Below are positions 30,256-38,573 of a stretch of 64,000 nt of DNA, piece after piece. The stretch is from Verrucomicrobiota bacterium JB022. GTDB lineage: Bacteria; Verrucomicrobiota; Verrucomicrobiia; Opitutales; Oceanipulchritudinaceae. The DNA is taken from NCBI GenBank assembly GCA_030673845.1, contig JAUTCQ010000016.1, positions 48,986-112,985 on the forward strand, read 5' to 3'. The notes below the pieces were generated by a model. The model was not told the DNA's origin. It saw only the letters and a list, made by a program, of their open reading frames with translations, and did no database searches. A program made the position numbers and the translations under genes. The stretch's first letter is position 1, and each line of letters opens with the position of its first letter.

Positions 30256-30331
30256 CGCAGATCCCTCACTACGCAACTTTCCTGTCACCTTTCCATTGCT
30301 CATCCGACGCGGTCCGTCACACTCAGATACC

Positions 30332-31474
30332 ATGGAACCTGAAGCCTCCCGCCCGCCCATGAAATTTCCGCAATTGCTCGGGCTGATCGTGGCCGTTCAC
30401 GCCGGCCTGATCGGTATCCTTTTCTTCCAGCCCGGCTGCCAATCGTCGTCGCAGGACGCTCCGCCACCGCGTAGCTCCCTGCCGCAGACGCAGCAGCCCG
30501 TGTCCGGCGTTCGCCCGGCTCCCACTTCGCAAGTTCAGCCGATGCAGGCCCAGCCGACGCCCACGCGCCAGCAGGTCGACCCGGCCTTCAACGCCAACCT
30601 GCCGACGAGTTCCGGCGCCAGCTATGGCACCAACACCGCCAGCTCGGGCAGCTCTTCCAGCCGCCTGGCCCCGCCGACGCGCCCCAACAACCCGGCGCCG
30701 ACGCAAAGCACCGCCCCCGCGCCCAGCACGCCCAGCCGCTCCACCGGCTCGACGGCCGCCAATGAAGGCCGCCTGACCCCGCTGATCAACCCGGAGGTGG
30801 ACCGCACGCCCTCCAGCTCGTCCAGCACCGCCAGCAGCCGCCCCGACTCGGCCCCGCGCACCTACGTGGTGAAAAAGGGCGACAGCCTGAGCCGCATCGC
30901 GACCCAGAACGGCACCACCGTCGCCGCCCTGCGTGCCGCCAACAACCTGAAGGGCGACGTGATCTTCCCCGACCAGGAGCTCTTCATCCCCGAAGAAGGC
31001 TCGACCGTCTCCACGGTGCCCTCACAGACCCAGGCCCGCCACGCGAACGAGCCCAAAAAGCAGCTCGCCAACGGCCAGGAATACACGATCCAGAAGGGTG
31101 ACAGCCTGAGCCGTATCGCCAGCCGCCATGGCACCACGGTGGCCGCGATCAAGCGCGCCAACAACCTCACGAGCGACCTGATTCGTGCAGGCGACAAGCT
31201 CGTGATCCCCGCCGCTGGCTCCACCGCTTCCGCCGCGCCTGCGGCCAAGCCGGCCCCCAAGCCTGCCGCGATCCCGGCGCCAAGGCCCTCCGCCCCGGCC
31301 CAGACGACCACTTCCAGCCAACCCACCCGGATCCAGCCGGAGAGCAACCAGCCGCTCATCATCGGCGGTGGCACCACCACCGACAGCTCGTCGGACGCCG
31401 ACGAAGATGCGCTGAGCGATCTGGAATTCGACGACCTGCCCCCGGTGCCGGTCCAGTCCGAAGAAGGCAACTAA
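30332..31474 (+). CDS. Membrane-anchored protein with two LysM domains
   Basis: A 380-residue protein with an N-terminal TM or signal (GLIVAVHAGLIGILFFQPGC; the Cys could be a lipobox). A long Ser/Thr/Pro/Ala-rich spacer follows, then two LysM domains: TYVVKKGDSLSRIATQNGTT and YTIQKGDSLSRIASRHGTTV. The acidic tail ends DLEFDDLPPVPVQSEEGN. LysM domains bind the glycan chain of peptidoglycan. It sits where murD usually is, between mraY and ftsW, suggesting a wall or division role as a glycan-binding factor. No catalytic domain is visible. Confidence 0.88.
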   Translation: MEPEASRPPMKFPQLLGLIVAVHAGLIGILFFQPGCQSSSQDAPPPRSSLPQTQQPVSGVRPAPTSQVQPMQAQPTPTRQQVDPAFNANLPTSSGASYGTNTASSGSSSSRLAPPTRPNNPAPTQSTAPAPSTPSRSTGSTAANEGRLTPLINPEVDRTPSSSSSTASSRPDSAPRTYVVKKGDSLSRIATQNGTTVAALRAANNLKGDVIFPDQELFIPEEGSTVSTVPSQTQARHANEPKKQLANGQEYTIQKGDSLSRIASRHGTTVAAIKRANNLTSDLIRAGDKLVIPAAGSTASAAPAAKPAPKPAAIPAPRPSAPAQTTTSSQPTRIQPESNQPLIIGGGTTTDSSSDADEDALSDLEFDDLPPVPVQSEEGN

Positions 31475-31486
31475 TCCTCCACCTTG

Positions 31487-32656
31487 ATGCTCGCCAGCAC
31501 CCGAGAGCCCACGCTTGAGCCCACCCGCATGAACCTGGTTCGTCGCGGCTGGGTGGAGCTGGTCATCGTGCTGCTGGTGGGCTGCCTCTGCTGGCTCGGC
31601 CTGCTGATGCTCTACAGCATCGGGCGCGGTGCCCGGCCGGGGCTGGAGATGTATTACTTCACCCGTCAGGCCATCTTCATGGGGGTGGCGCTGATGGGGA
31701 TGCTGGTCGCGTGGCGGCTCAACCTGGAGCATTTGCGCAGCTTGGCCTGGCCGATTGCAGCCGCCGGGCTGTTACTGCTGGTGATCGTATTGATCCCCGG
31801 CATCGGCAAGCTGACCAATGGCGCGCGTCGCTGGATCATCGTCGGCCCGCTCACGCTGCAGGCGACGGATATAGCGAAGATTGCGCTGCTCTTTGCGCTG
31901 AGCCACTTCCTTGCCATCAACCAGCGCTACAGCGGCACTTTCCTGCGTGGCTTTGTGCTGCCCGGCATCATCATCGGGCTGCCAGTCGCCCTGATCTTTC
32001 TGGAGCCCGATTACGGGACGGCGGTGCTCTTTGCCGTCGTGGGCGGCATCCTGCTCTTCCTGGCAGGCGTGCGGCTTTACTACCTCATCCCGGCCGGGAT
32101 CGGCGGCGCGGCGGCGGTGGCTTACCTCATTTCCCAAGACCCCGTGCGTCTGGCCCGCATCACCGCCTTCCTCGACGTGCAGGGTAACGCGGCCGACGGC
32201 ACCTACCAGCTGCAGCAAGGCATCATCGGCTTTGGCGTGGGCGGGCTCGAAGGCGCAGGGCTGGGGCAGGGGCGCCAGCAGTTGTCCTTCCTCCCCGAGG
32301 CTCATACGGACTTTATTTTCCCGATCATCGGCGAAGAGCTGGGCCTGCTCGCGACCTGCCTGGTCGTCACCGGTTTTGCGCTTTTCTTCGCCCTCGTCAC
32401 CACCCAGCTGCGGCGCGCGCCCAACCTCTTCCAGTTCCTGCTGGTGACGGGCGCGATGCTGTTCATCACCCTGCAGGCGCTGATCAATTTCGGCGTCTCC
32501 ACGGGCCTGCTGCCCACCAAGGGCATGTCGCTGCCCATGATCAGCTACGGCGGTTCCAACCTGTTGGGTAACTTCATCCTCATCGGCCTCATCCTCAACT
32601 GCCTGCACGAGTGGCGACGCCCGCTCCGCAATGTGGCAGGGGAGGTGGCGAGCTGA
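31487..32656 (+). CDS. ftsW: Septal glycosyltransferase FtsW (SEDS family)
   Basis: A 389-residue SEDS-family membrane protein with about ten TM segments. Features: LMLYSIGRGARPGLEMYYFT, IPGIGKLTNGARRWIIVGPL, FLEPDYGTAVLFAVVGG, SFLPEAHTDFIFPIIGEELG (with the catalytic-region Asp) and GMSLPMISYGGSNLLGNF. It polymerises glycan strands at the septum with FtsI. An in-frame TTG three bases upstream and an ATG at 31529 are alternative starts. Confidence 0.95.
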   Translation: MLASTREPTLEPTRMNLVRRGWVELVIVLLVGCLCWLGLLMLYSIGRGARPGLEMYYFTRQAIFMGVALMGMLVAWRLNLEHLRSLAWPIAAAGLLLLVIVLIPGIGKLTNGARRWIIVGPLTLQATDIAKIALLFALSHFLAINQRYSGTFLRGFVLPGIIIGLPVALIFLEPDYGTAVLFAVVGGILLFLAGVRLYYLIPAGIGGAAAVAYLISQDPVRLARITAFLDVQGNAADGTYQLQQGIIGFGVGGLEGAGLGQGRQQLSFLPEAHTDFIFPIIGEELGLLATCLVVTGFALFFALVTTQLRRAPNLFQFLLVTGAMLFITLQALINFGVSTGLLPTKGMSLPMISYGGSNLLGNFILIGLILNCLHEWRRPLRNVAGEVAS

Positions 32657-32659
32657 GCC

Positions 32660-33790
32660 ATGGCCAAGGCCTACATCGTATGCGGAGGCACTGGCGGACA
32701 CCTGGCCCCGGGCATCGCGCTGGCGCAGCGTTGGAGGGCTCGCGGGCATAGCTGCCGTCTCGTCGTGAGCAACAAGGATGTCGACAGCCGGCTGGCCAAG
32801 CACTATCCGGATTTCGATTTCCTGCGCGCCCCCGGTCGCCCGTTTTCGTGGAACCCCTTGCGCCTGACGCGCTGCCTGTGGGCCTACACACGAGCCTTCG
32901 TCATTGCGGCTACGCTGCTCAAGCGCGACCGGCCCGATGTGGTGATCAGCTTTGGCGGCTTTCTGGGCCTGCCCTGGGCGCTGATGGCCAAGATGTGGGA
33001 GATCCCGCTGGTGCTGCACGAGGCCAACCGCGTGCCCGGGAAAGCCACCCGGATGCTTTCCGCCTTTGCCTGCCGCGTCTACCTGCCTGCCGGCGTGCGT
33101 CACCCGCGCGTGCCCAACCACCTGGTGCGCCCGCTGGGTCTGCCGTTGCGCGAAGAAGTGCAGCACATCAAAAAGGCGGAAGTGCGCGAGCGCTGGGGCA
33201 TCCCGATCGGCGTCAAGCTGGTCGTCGTGCTCGGCGGCAGCCAGGGCGCGACCTCTCTCAACGACTGGGTGGAGGAGCACCGACACACCCTTATCAACGA
33301 AGGTATCTGGGTCATCTGCGTTACGGGCCCCAACAAGGGCGAAGCGCGCACGGCCGATTACGACTCGCCGGAGGGTTTCAAGGTCCGCTTCCAGTGGATC
33401 CCGTTTACGGACAAGATGGCGGAGCTGCTCTCGGTGGCCGACATCGCGATCACACGCGCCGGGGCTGGCACGTTGGCCGAGCTGGTGCGCTGCCTCACGC
33501 CCTCGATCCTGATCCCTTACCCGCACGCGGCGGACAACCACCAGGCGGCCAACGCCAAGTATCTGGAGCAGCGCGGCGGCGGCATCGTCGTCCCGCAAAA
33601 CAAGCTCGATACCCTGCTGACGGAGGCGCTCGACCTTGTCTTCAACGACTGGCTGCTCGGGCGCATGCGCGAAAATCTGCGCCTGCTCGCCAGCGACGAT
33701 GCGGGCCTCACGATGGTGCAAGATATCGAATTCATCCTCTCCGCCCGGCAGGTGGAGCAGGCCACGGCTTCTACCGGCTCTGCCACATGA
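32660..33790 (+). CDS. murG: Lipid II synthase MurG (GlcNAc transferase)
   Basis: A 376-residue GT28 glycosyltransferase. N-terminal glycine-rich YIVCGGTGGHLAPGIALAQR, then VVISFGGFLGLPWALMAKMW, VLHEANRVPGKATRML, VVLGGSQGATSLNDWV and DIAITRAGAGTLAEL, ending PYPHAADNHQAANAKYLEQ. It transfers GlcNAc to lipid I on the inner face of the membrane. It follows ftsW by three bases and overlaps ddl by four. Confidence 0.95.
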   Translation: MAKAYIVCGGTGGHLAPGIALAQRWRARGHSCRLVVSNKDVDSRLAKHYPDFDFLRAPGRPFSWNPLRLTRCLWAYTRAFVIAATLLKRDRPDVVISFGGFLGLPWALMAKMWEIPLVLHEANRVPGKATRMLSAFACRVYLPAGVRHPRVPNHLVRPLGLPLREEVQHIKKAEVRERWGIPIGVKLVVVLGGSQGATSLNDWVEEHRHTLINEGIWVICVTGPNKGEARTADYDSPEGFKVRFQWIPFTDKMAELLSVADIAITRAGAGTLAELVRCLTPSILIPYPHAADNHQAANAKYLEQRGGGIVVPQNKLDTLLTEALDLVFNDWLLGRMRENLRLLASDDAGLTMVQDIEFILSARQVEQATASTGSAT

Positions 33791-34734
33791 CCTCCAACCT
33801 TTCCCAGTCGCAGCCCCGCATCACCGTCCTCCACGGCGGCACTTCCGACGAGCGAGAAGTCTCCCTTGTTTCGGGCCGTGCTGTGGCCGACGCCCTGCGC
33901 GGGCTCTACGAGGTGGATCTGGTCGACTGGCGCGCTGATACGTTGCCGGAAGGGCTCGACCCCAAGCAGACCGTGATTTTCCCGGCCTTGCATGGTGGGG
34001 CAGGGGAAGACGGGCGCCTGCAGGCTCAGTTGGAGGCGCAAGGTTTTGCCTACGTGGGTAGCGACGCGGCTTCCAGCGCCTTGTGCATGGACAAGCAGCG
34101 CACCAAGGAGACGGTTTCGCGCGTAGGTGTGCCGATTGCCGCCGGCGTCGCCTGGCACACCAACGAAGGCCTCGACTTGGCCGACACGCTCGCCCGCCTC
34201 GGGCCAAAGCTCGTGATCAAGCCCCGCTTTGGCGGCAGCAGCATCGGGCTGGTGATGGTCAGCAACCTGGTCGAGCTGCAAGAGGCGGTCGAAACCCTGC
34301 CGGCGGGCGATTACGTGATCGAGGAGCGCATTGCCGGGCGCGAGCTTTCCATCGGCGTCCTGAACGGCGAACCGCTGGTGGTGGTCGAGATCGTGCCCCG
34401 CAGCGGCGTGTATGACTACCAGAGCAAATATACCGCCGGCGCCACCGAATACCGCTACCCGGCCGAGCTATCGGCCCCCGTTACGCAGCGCGTCCGCGCC
34501 TTGGCCAAGGCGGCCTTCCACTCGTGCCACTGTCGCGATGTCGCGCGGGTAGACTTCCTCCTGCGCGAAGATCAGCCCTACTTCCTGGAGGTCAACACCT
34601 TGCCGGGCCTCACGCCCACCAGCCTGCTGCCCAAGAGTGCCGCCGCGCACCTCGGCCTCGATTTTCCGACTCTCGTCAACCGTCTCCTGCAACCCGCGCT
34701 GCTGCGTTTTTCGCGGCAGGGCTCTGCCGAATAA
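33787..34734 (+). CDS. ddl: D-alanine--D-alanine ligase
   Basis: A 315-residue ATP-grasp ligase. ITVLHGGTSDEREVSLVSGR at the N-terminus, PALHGGAGEDGRLQAQLEA, KPRFGGSSIGLVMV (ATP grasp), EIVPRSGVYDYQSKYTAGAT and EVNTLPGLTPTSLLPKSA (metal and D-Ala binding). The start is fixed by the ATGA overlap with murG. The frame is open far upstream inside murG, but that part is not protein-like. It supplies D-Ala-D-Ala for MurF. Confidence 0.95.
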   Translation: MTSNLSQSQPRITVLHGGTSDEREVSLVSGRAVADALRGLYEVDLVDWRADTLPEGLDPKQTVIFPALHGGAGEDGRLQAQLEAQGFAYVGSDAASSALCMDKQRTKETVSRVGVPIAAGVAWHTNEGLDLADTLARLGPKLVIKPRFGGSSIGLVMVSNLVELQEAVETLPAGDYVIEERIAGRELSIGVLNGEPLVVVEIVPRSGVYDYQSKYTAGATEYRYPAELSAPVTQRVRALAKAAFHSCHCRDVARVDFLLREDQPYFLEVNTLPGLTPTSLLPKSAAAHLGLDFPTLVNRLLQPALLRFSRQGSAE

Positions 34735-34740
34735 CGTCTC

Positions 34741-35667
34741 ATGCCGCGCCTTACCGATCCCGCCTCCGACACCGTCGACGCCCGCAACTGGAGAACGCTC
34801 CAGCAGCAGAAGGCGCGTCGCAAGGTACGGCCGCAGACGGAAAAGGCCCGGATGCGCCGCCGCCTGCGCGCCATGCGCATCGCCGCCTACGCCTTCCTCG
34901 TGTGCGCGCTGTTGGGCGGCACGGCCTGGACGATCTGGTTTGCGGGCGAAAACTGGGCGGTCGTGACCAACCCGACGCCCAAGGGCACGCTCGATCACAT
35001 CCAGGTGACGACCGATGGTGTGCTGACGCGCGATTGGGTCATCCGCCAGCTTGCACTGCCGGAAGACGTCAAGCCGCTCGACCTCGACCTGTTTGCGCTC
35101 AAGGCCACGCTTGAAGACCAGCCCCAGATTTCCGGCGCGGAGCTGCGCCTGGAGCTGCCCGGCACGCTCCATATCGATGTGCAGGAGCGCGAGCCGCTGT
35201 TGCGTGTGCGCACCCAATGGCCCGATGGCCGCTACGGCGTCGCCCTCATCGCGCGCGACGGCACCGTTTACGAAGGCTACAACTACTCCCGCGAGCGCCT
35301 GATGCGCCTGCCCGGGGCGACCGGAATCCCGCTCACCTCGACGGGGCCGGGCCGCTATGCGCCGGTCTACGGGATGGATGTGGTGGCCGAGTTCCTCGAA
35401 ACCGCCGCCAACCGCACGCCCGAGCTGTGGCAGGACTGGCGCGCAATCTCGCTCGAACGCTTTTCCGGCGATGTGAATGCGCCCGACGCGCTCATTACCG
35501 TCTACGGCAACTACGTCAAGGAGTGGGTGTTCTCACCCTCCGGAGATTTTCCCTCGCAACTGGCGGCGGCGCGTCAGCTCTACCTCCGCGCCAAATCGAG
35601 CCGGGTCAACACCCTGGCTCTGGTCGACGTATCCTACCCGGAGCACGCCGTCGTCCGCCTGCCCTAA
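34741..35667 (+). CDS. ftsQ: Cell division protein FtsQ
   Basis: A 308-residue bitopic protein. A basic cytoplasmic N-terminus is followed by one TM segment (about 45-68: IAAYAFLVCALLGGTAWTIW) and a POTRA-like domain (LDHIQVTTDGVLTRDWVIRQ). The pattern LRLELPGTLHIDVQEREPLL is the usual FtsQ/DivIB signature. Position before ftsA and ftsZ agrees. It recruits FtsL/FtsB to the septum. Confidence 0.9.
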   Translation: MPRLTDPASDTVDARNWRTLQQQKARRKVRPQTEKARMRRRLRAMRIAAYAFLVCALLGGTAWTIWFAGENWAVVTNPTPKGTLDHIQVTTDGVLTRDWVIRQLALPEDVKPLDLDLFALKATLEDQPQISGAELRLELPGTLHIDVQEREPLLRVRTQWPDGRYGVALIARDGTVYEGYNYSRERLMRLPGATGIPLTSTGPGRYAPVYGMDVVAEFLETAANRTPELWQDWRAISLERFSGDVNAPDALITVYGNYVKEWVFSPSGDFPSQLAAARQLYLRAKSSRVNTLALVDVSYPEHAVVRLP

Positions 35668-35692
35668 TTACCACTTCCCTCTGTAAATTCCT

Positions 35693-36916
35693 ATGTCTCT
35701 CCCGCGCAGCAAGATCATCGGTGCCGTCGAAATGGGCACCTCCAAGATCGTCGTCCTCGTCGGTGAAGTCCACCAAGGCCGCAGCCTGAACATCATCGGC
35801 ATGGGCCAAACCAGCTCCAACGGGATCAGGAAAGGGGAGATCGTCGACATGCGCCAGGCCAGCGACGGCACGCATGCCGCCATCCTGCAGGCCGAGAAGC
35901 AGGCCGGCGCGCAGATCGAAGGCATCTACCTCTCGCTCAGCGGCAGCCACCTCCAAGGCTTTTCCAACCCCGGCATGGTCACCGTGGCCGACCCGGACAA
36001 CTTTGTGACGCGCGACGACCTGCGCCGCGCCGCCGCCAACGCCAAGAGCAAGGCGCTGCCCCCCGGGCGCGTCTACATCCACCACGTGCGCAGCGGCTTC
36101 GTGCTCGACGGGCGCGAAGTGGGCGACCCCATCGGGATGCAGGGCCAGCGCCTCGAAGCGCGTTACTGGCACGTGCATGGTGACGAGCGAAAGGTGAGCG
36201 ACGCCCTCCACGTGATCAACGGTTTCGGCATGGACGTGGACGATGTCGTGCTTTCCAGCATCGCCGCCGGCAGCATGGTGGCCACCGATGCAGAGAAGCA
36301 GGCGGGCGTGCTGGTGGTCGACATCGGTGCGGGCTCGACCGACTACGTGTTGTATCGTCACGGGCACATCGTACGCACGGGCACCCTCGCCGTGGGGGGC
36401 CAGCATATGTCCAACGATTTGAGCCTTGGACTGCGCCTGCCCGCGCAGGTGGCCGAGGCCCTGAAGCTCCGCGTAGGCCGTGCGATCTTCACCAAGGACG
36501 ACCGCGAGACGACGACGATGGCTTTTAACGACATGTCGATCGGAGACCGCCCGATCCCCATGATCTCGATCTCCCGCATCCTGCATGCGCGCTGCGAAGA
36601 GATTTTCACGATCCTCAAGAACCGCCTCGGCAGCCAGGTGAGCCCCGCGCAACTCGCCGGTGGCGTCGTGCTGACGGGGGCCGCCACTCAGTTGCAAGGC
36701 CTGCCCGAGCTGGCGGAACACGTGCTGGGTGTCGACGTTCGGCGCGGGACCAACCCGGACTGGGTGGTGCACAAGGAGCTGCGCACCCCGGAATACAGCA
36801 CTGTGCTCGGCCTGCTCAACTACGGCCTGCGCAACCAGCAGCGCCCTGCCGCCCCGGCGGAGACGCAAGTCCGCAAGCCGCGCCTGCTCACGATGGTGAG
36901 CCAACTCTTCAAATAA
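35693..36916 (+). CDS. ftsA: Cell division protein FtsA
   Basis: A 407-residue actin-fold ATPase that tethers FtsZ to the membrane. Motifs: GAVEMGTSKIVVLVGE (phosphate 1), VLVVDIGAGSTDYVLYRHGH (phosphate 2), TGTLAVGGQHMSNDLS and GGVVLTGAATQLQGLPELAE (adenosine). The C-terminal RLLTMVSQLFK is a fair amphipathic membrane-targeting helix. It ends 20 bp before ftsZ. Confidence 0.94.
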   Translation: MSLPRSKIIGAVEMGTSKIVVLVGEVHQGRSLNIIGMGQTSSNGIRKGEIVDMRQASDGTHAAILQAEKQAGAQIEGIYLSLSGSHLQGFSNPGMVTVADPDNFVTRDDLRRAAANAKSKALPPGRVYIHHVRSGFVLDGREVGDPIGMQGQRLEARYWHVHGDERKVSDALHVINGFGMDVDDVVLSSIAAGSMVATDAEKQAGVLVVDIGAGSTDYVLYRHGHIVRTGTLAVGGQHMSNDLSLGLRLPAQVAEALKLRVGRAIFTKDDRETTTMAFNDMSIGDRPIPMISISRILHARCEEIFTILKNRLGSQVSPAQLAGGVVLTGAATQLQGLPELAEHVLGVDVRRGTNPDWVVHKELRTPEYSTVLGLLNYGLRNQQRPAAPAETQVRKPRLLTMVSQLFK

Positions 36917-36936
36917 GCCTCCCGCTTTTTCGACCG

Positions 36937-38271
36937 ATGAACAATTTCACTTCAGACAGCCCGCTGCAGTCGGCCGAACTCGACTCCCACGGCATCCGCG
37001 TCAAGATCGTCGGCGTGGGCGGCGCGGGGAACAACGCCGTCGACCGCCTGAAGATCGACCAGCTCGACCAGGTCGACCTGGCGGTGGTGAATACCGACAC
37101 CAAGACCCTTTCCGTCTCGCCGATTGGCGAAAAGCTGATGATTGGCCGGGCGTTGACCCGTGGCATGAGCGCCGGAGGCGAAGCCGAGATCGGTCGCCAG
37201 GCTGCCGAGGCCGACCGCCGCCTGATCGAGCAGATGGTCAACGGCGTCGATCTGGTCTTTCTCCTCGCCGGTTTGGGTGGGGGTACGGGCAGCGGTGCCG
37301 CTCCGGTGGTGGCCGAGACGGCGGCAGCTTCGGGCGCGATCGTCATTGCCTTCGTCACCATGCCCTTCACCCGGGAGGGCAGCCGCCGCCAGCAACAGGC
37401 CGATGAGGCGCTGATCCGCCTGCGCGAGCACTGCCACGCCGTGATTTCGCTGCCCAACGACCTTTTGCTCCAGCAGATCGACGAGCAGGCTACCGTGATG
37501 GAAGCCTTCGCGCTGGCGGACGAGTGGATCAGCAAGGGCGTGCGTTCGATTTGGTCGATGCTTTTCCTGCAAGGCCTCATCAACGTCGATTTCGCCACCC
37601 TGCGCAGTGCCTTTACCTGCCGCGGGGGCAAGACGCTCTTCGGTACCGCCGAGGGGGCAGGGGAAGACGCCGTGGCGCAGGTGATCCGCAACCTCGACCT
37701 CTGCCCTCTGCTCCACTTGCCGGAAAACCGTTACCTGCGCAAGGCCGACCGCCTGATCGTGAACATCACCGGCGGCACCTCGCTTACCATGACGCAGGTG
37801 CACGAGATCCTGCAGTATGTGACGGATCGCTTTGGCAGCAAAGAACATACGGTGCTCGGCGCGGTGATCGACTCCGAGCTGGGCGACCAGCTTTCGCTCA
37901 CCGTCATCGGCACCACCGATGTGGGCAGCCCCGCCAAGAGCAACCGCCGCTTTATCCCCGTGCCGGCCGCCAATGCCGCTGCACAGGCCCCGCAGGTGCG
38001 TGTGAAAGGGGAGAAGACCCCGCCGCCGGTGCAAGAGCCGGAGCCAGACCTTTTCAACCTGGTCGTGCCGCCAGAGCTGGATGAAAACGAAGTCGAGCCC
38101 TTTTCTCCGCACGACCCGGGTAAGCAGTCCGAATTCGATTTCCCCCGCCTGGAAGACAACCGCGGACTTTTCGAGCGCACCGAGGCCAACCTGTACGAAG
38201 GCGAAGATCTCGACATCCCCACCTATCTGCGGCGGGGCATCAAGATCGCGGTCGAGTCCCGCAAGGCCTAG
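36937..38271 (+). CDS. ftsZ: Divergent cell division GTPase FtsZ
   Basis: A 444-residue tubulin-like GTPase. VKIVGVGGAGNNAVDRL starts the fold at residue 22. The signature loop is GLGGGTGSGAAP at 112-123 (Ser where Thr is usual). The T7 loop reads NVDFAT (N216, D218, T221), so the second of the two conserved acids of this loop (D212 in E. coli) is Thr. A variable linker ends in DIPTYLRRGIK, matching the FtsA/ZipA-binding tail. Despite its divergence it is the only FtsZ here and closes the cluster before a strong terminator. Whether GTPase activity is altered cannot be read from the sequence. Confidence 0.93.
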   Translation: MNNFTSDSPLQSAELDSHGIRVKIVGVGGAGNNAVDRLKIDQLDQVDLAVVNTDTKTLSVSPIGEKLMIGRALTRGMSAGGEAEIGRQAAEADRRLIEQMVNGVDLVFLLAGLGGGTGSGAAPVVAETAAASGAIVIAFVTMPFTREGSRRQQQADEALIRLREHCHAVISLPNDLLLQQIDEQATVMEAFALADEWISKGVRSIWSMLFLQGLINVDFATLRSAFTCRGGKTLFGTAEGAGEDAVAQVIRNLDLCPLLHLPENRYLRKADRLIVNITGGTSLTMTQVHEILQYVTDRFGSKEHTVLGAVIDSELGDQLSLTVIGTTDVGSPAKSNRRFIPVPAANAAAQAPQVRVKGEKTPPPVQEPEPDLFNLVVPPELDENEVEPFSPHDPGKQSEFDFPRLEDNRGLFERTEANLYEGEDLDIPTYLRRGIKIAVESRKA

Positions 38272-38310
38272 CGTCGACCTTTTGCAAAGAGAGGATCCGT
38301 GAAGGATAGA

Positions 38311-38343
38311 AGCTCACCCGCTCTCGGGTGAGCTTTTCTTTTG
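38311..38343 (+). terminator. Rho-independent terminator of the dcw cluster
   Basis: AGCTCACCCG CTCT CGGGTGAGCT forms a ten-base stem with a four-base loop, followed by TTTCTTTT. It lies 40 bp after the ftsZ stop. Confidence 0.93.
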
Positions 38344-38350
38344 GCGCACG

Positions 38351-38443
38351 CTACATCACGAGCAGCCCGATCAGGGCCAGCGTGCTCAGGATCAGCAGCA
38401 CCACCAGCGCGCGCTTTTCCTGCTTGGTCAGCTCGAAGGGCAT
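38351..38443 (-). CDS. Possible 30-residue single-span membrane protein
   Basis: A short frame encodes a charged start (MPFELTKQEKRAL) followed by a hydrophobic helix (VVLLILSTLALIGLLVM) ending at the C-terminus. This is what a small membrane protein looks like, and it sits alone between the dcw terminator and the TonB receptor. No good ribosome site is visible upstream of the ATG at 38443, and 30 residues is short, so this is tentative. Confidence 0.4.
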   Translation of the reverse strand: MPFELTKQEKRALVVLLILSTLALIGLLVM

Positions 38444-38490
38444 CTCGGGAGTGTGGGGCGCACATCGCTGGTTGGCGAGTTGGAAGCGGT

Positions 38491-38530
38491 TTGTTAACTA
38501 TGTTAACTAAATCGGTAACATTTGATTAAC
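38491..38530 (+). promoter_or_regulatory. GTTAAC repeat cluster upstream of the TonB receptor
   Basis: GTTAAC at 38493 and 38502, GGTAAC at 38514 and GATTAAC at 38524 recur about every 9-12 bp in an AT-rich stretch 45-80 bp before the receptor start. This looks like an operator or promoter region. I do not recognise the regulator. Confidence 0.5.
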
Positions 38531-38573
38531 ATATTGCCTTCGCGGTTCTGTACCCTGAAAAGGGCTACGCATC

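Noticed and set aside
38272..38573. Cobalamin riboswitch before the TonB receptor
   Set aside because: The 302-bp gap has GTTAAC repeats but none of the conserved B12-box sequences; the receptor ligand stays unknown.
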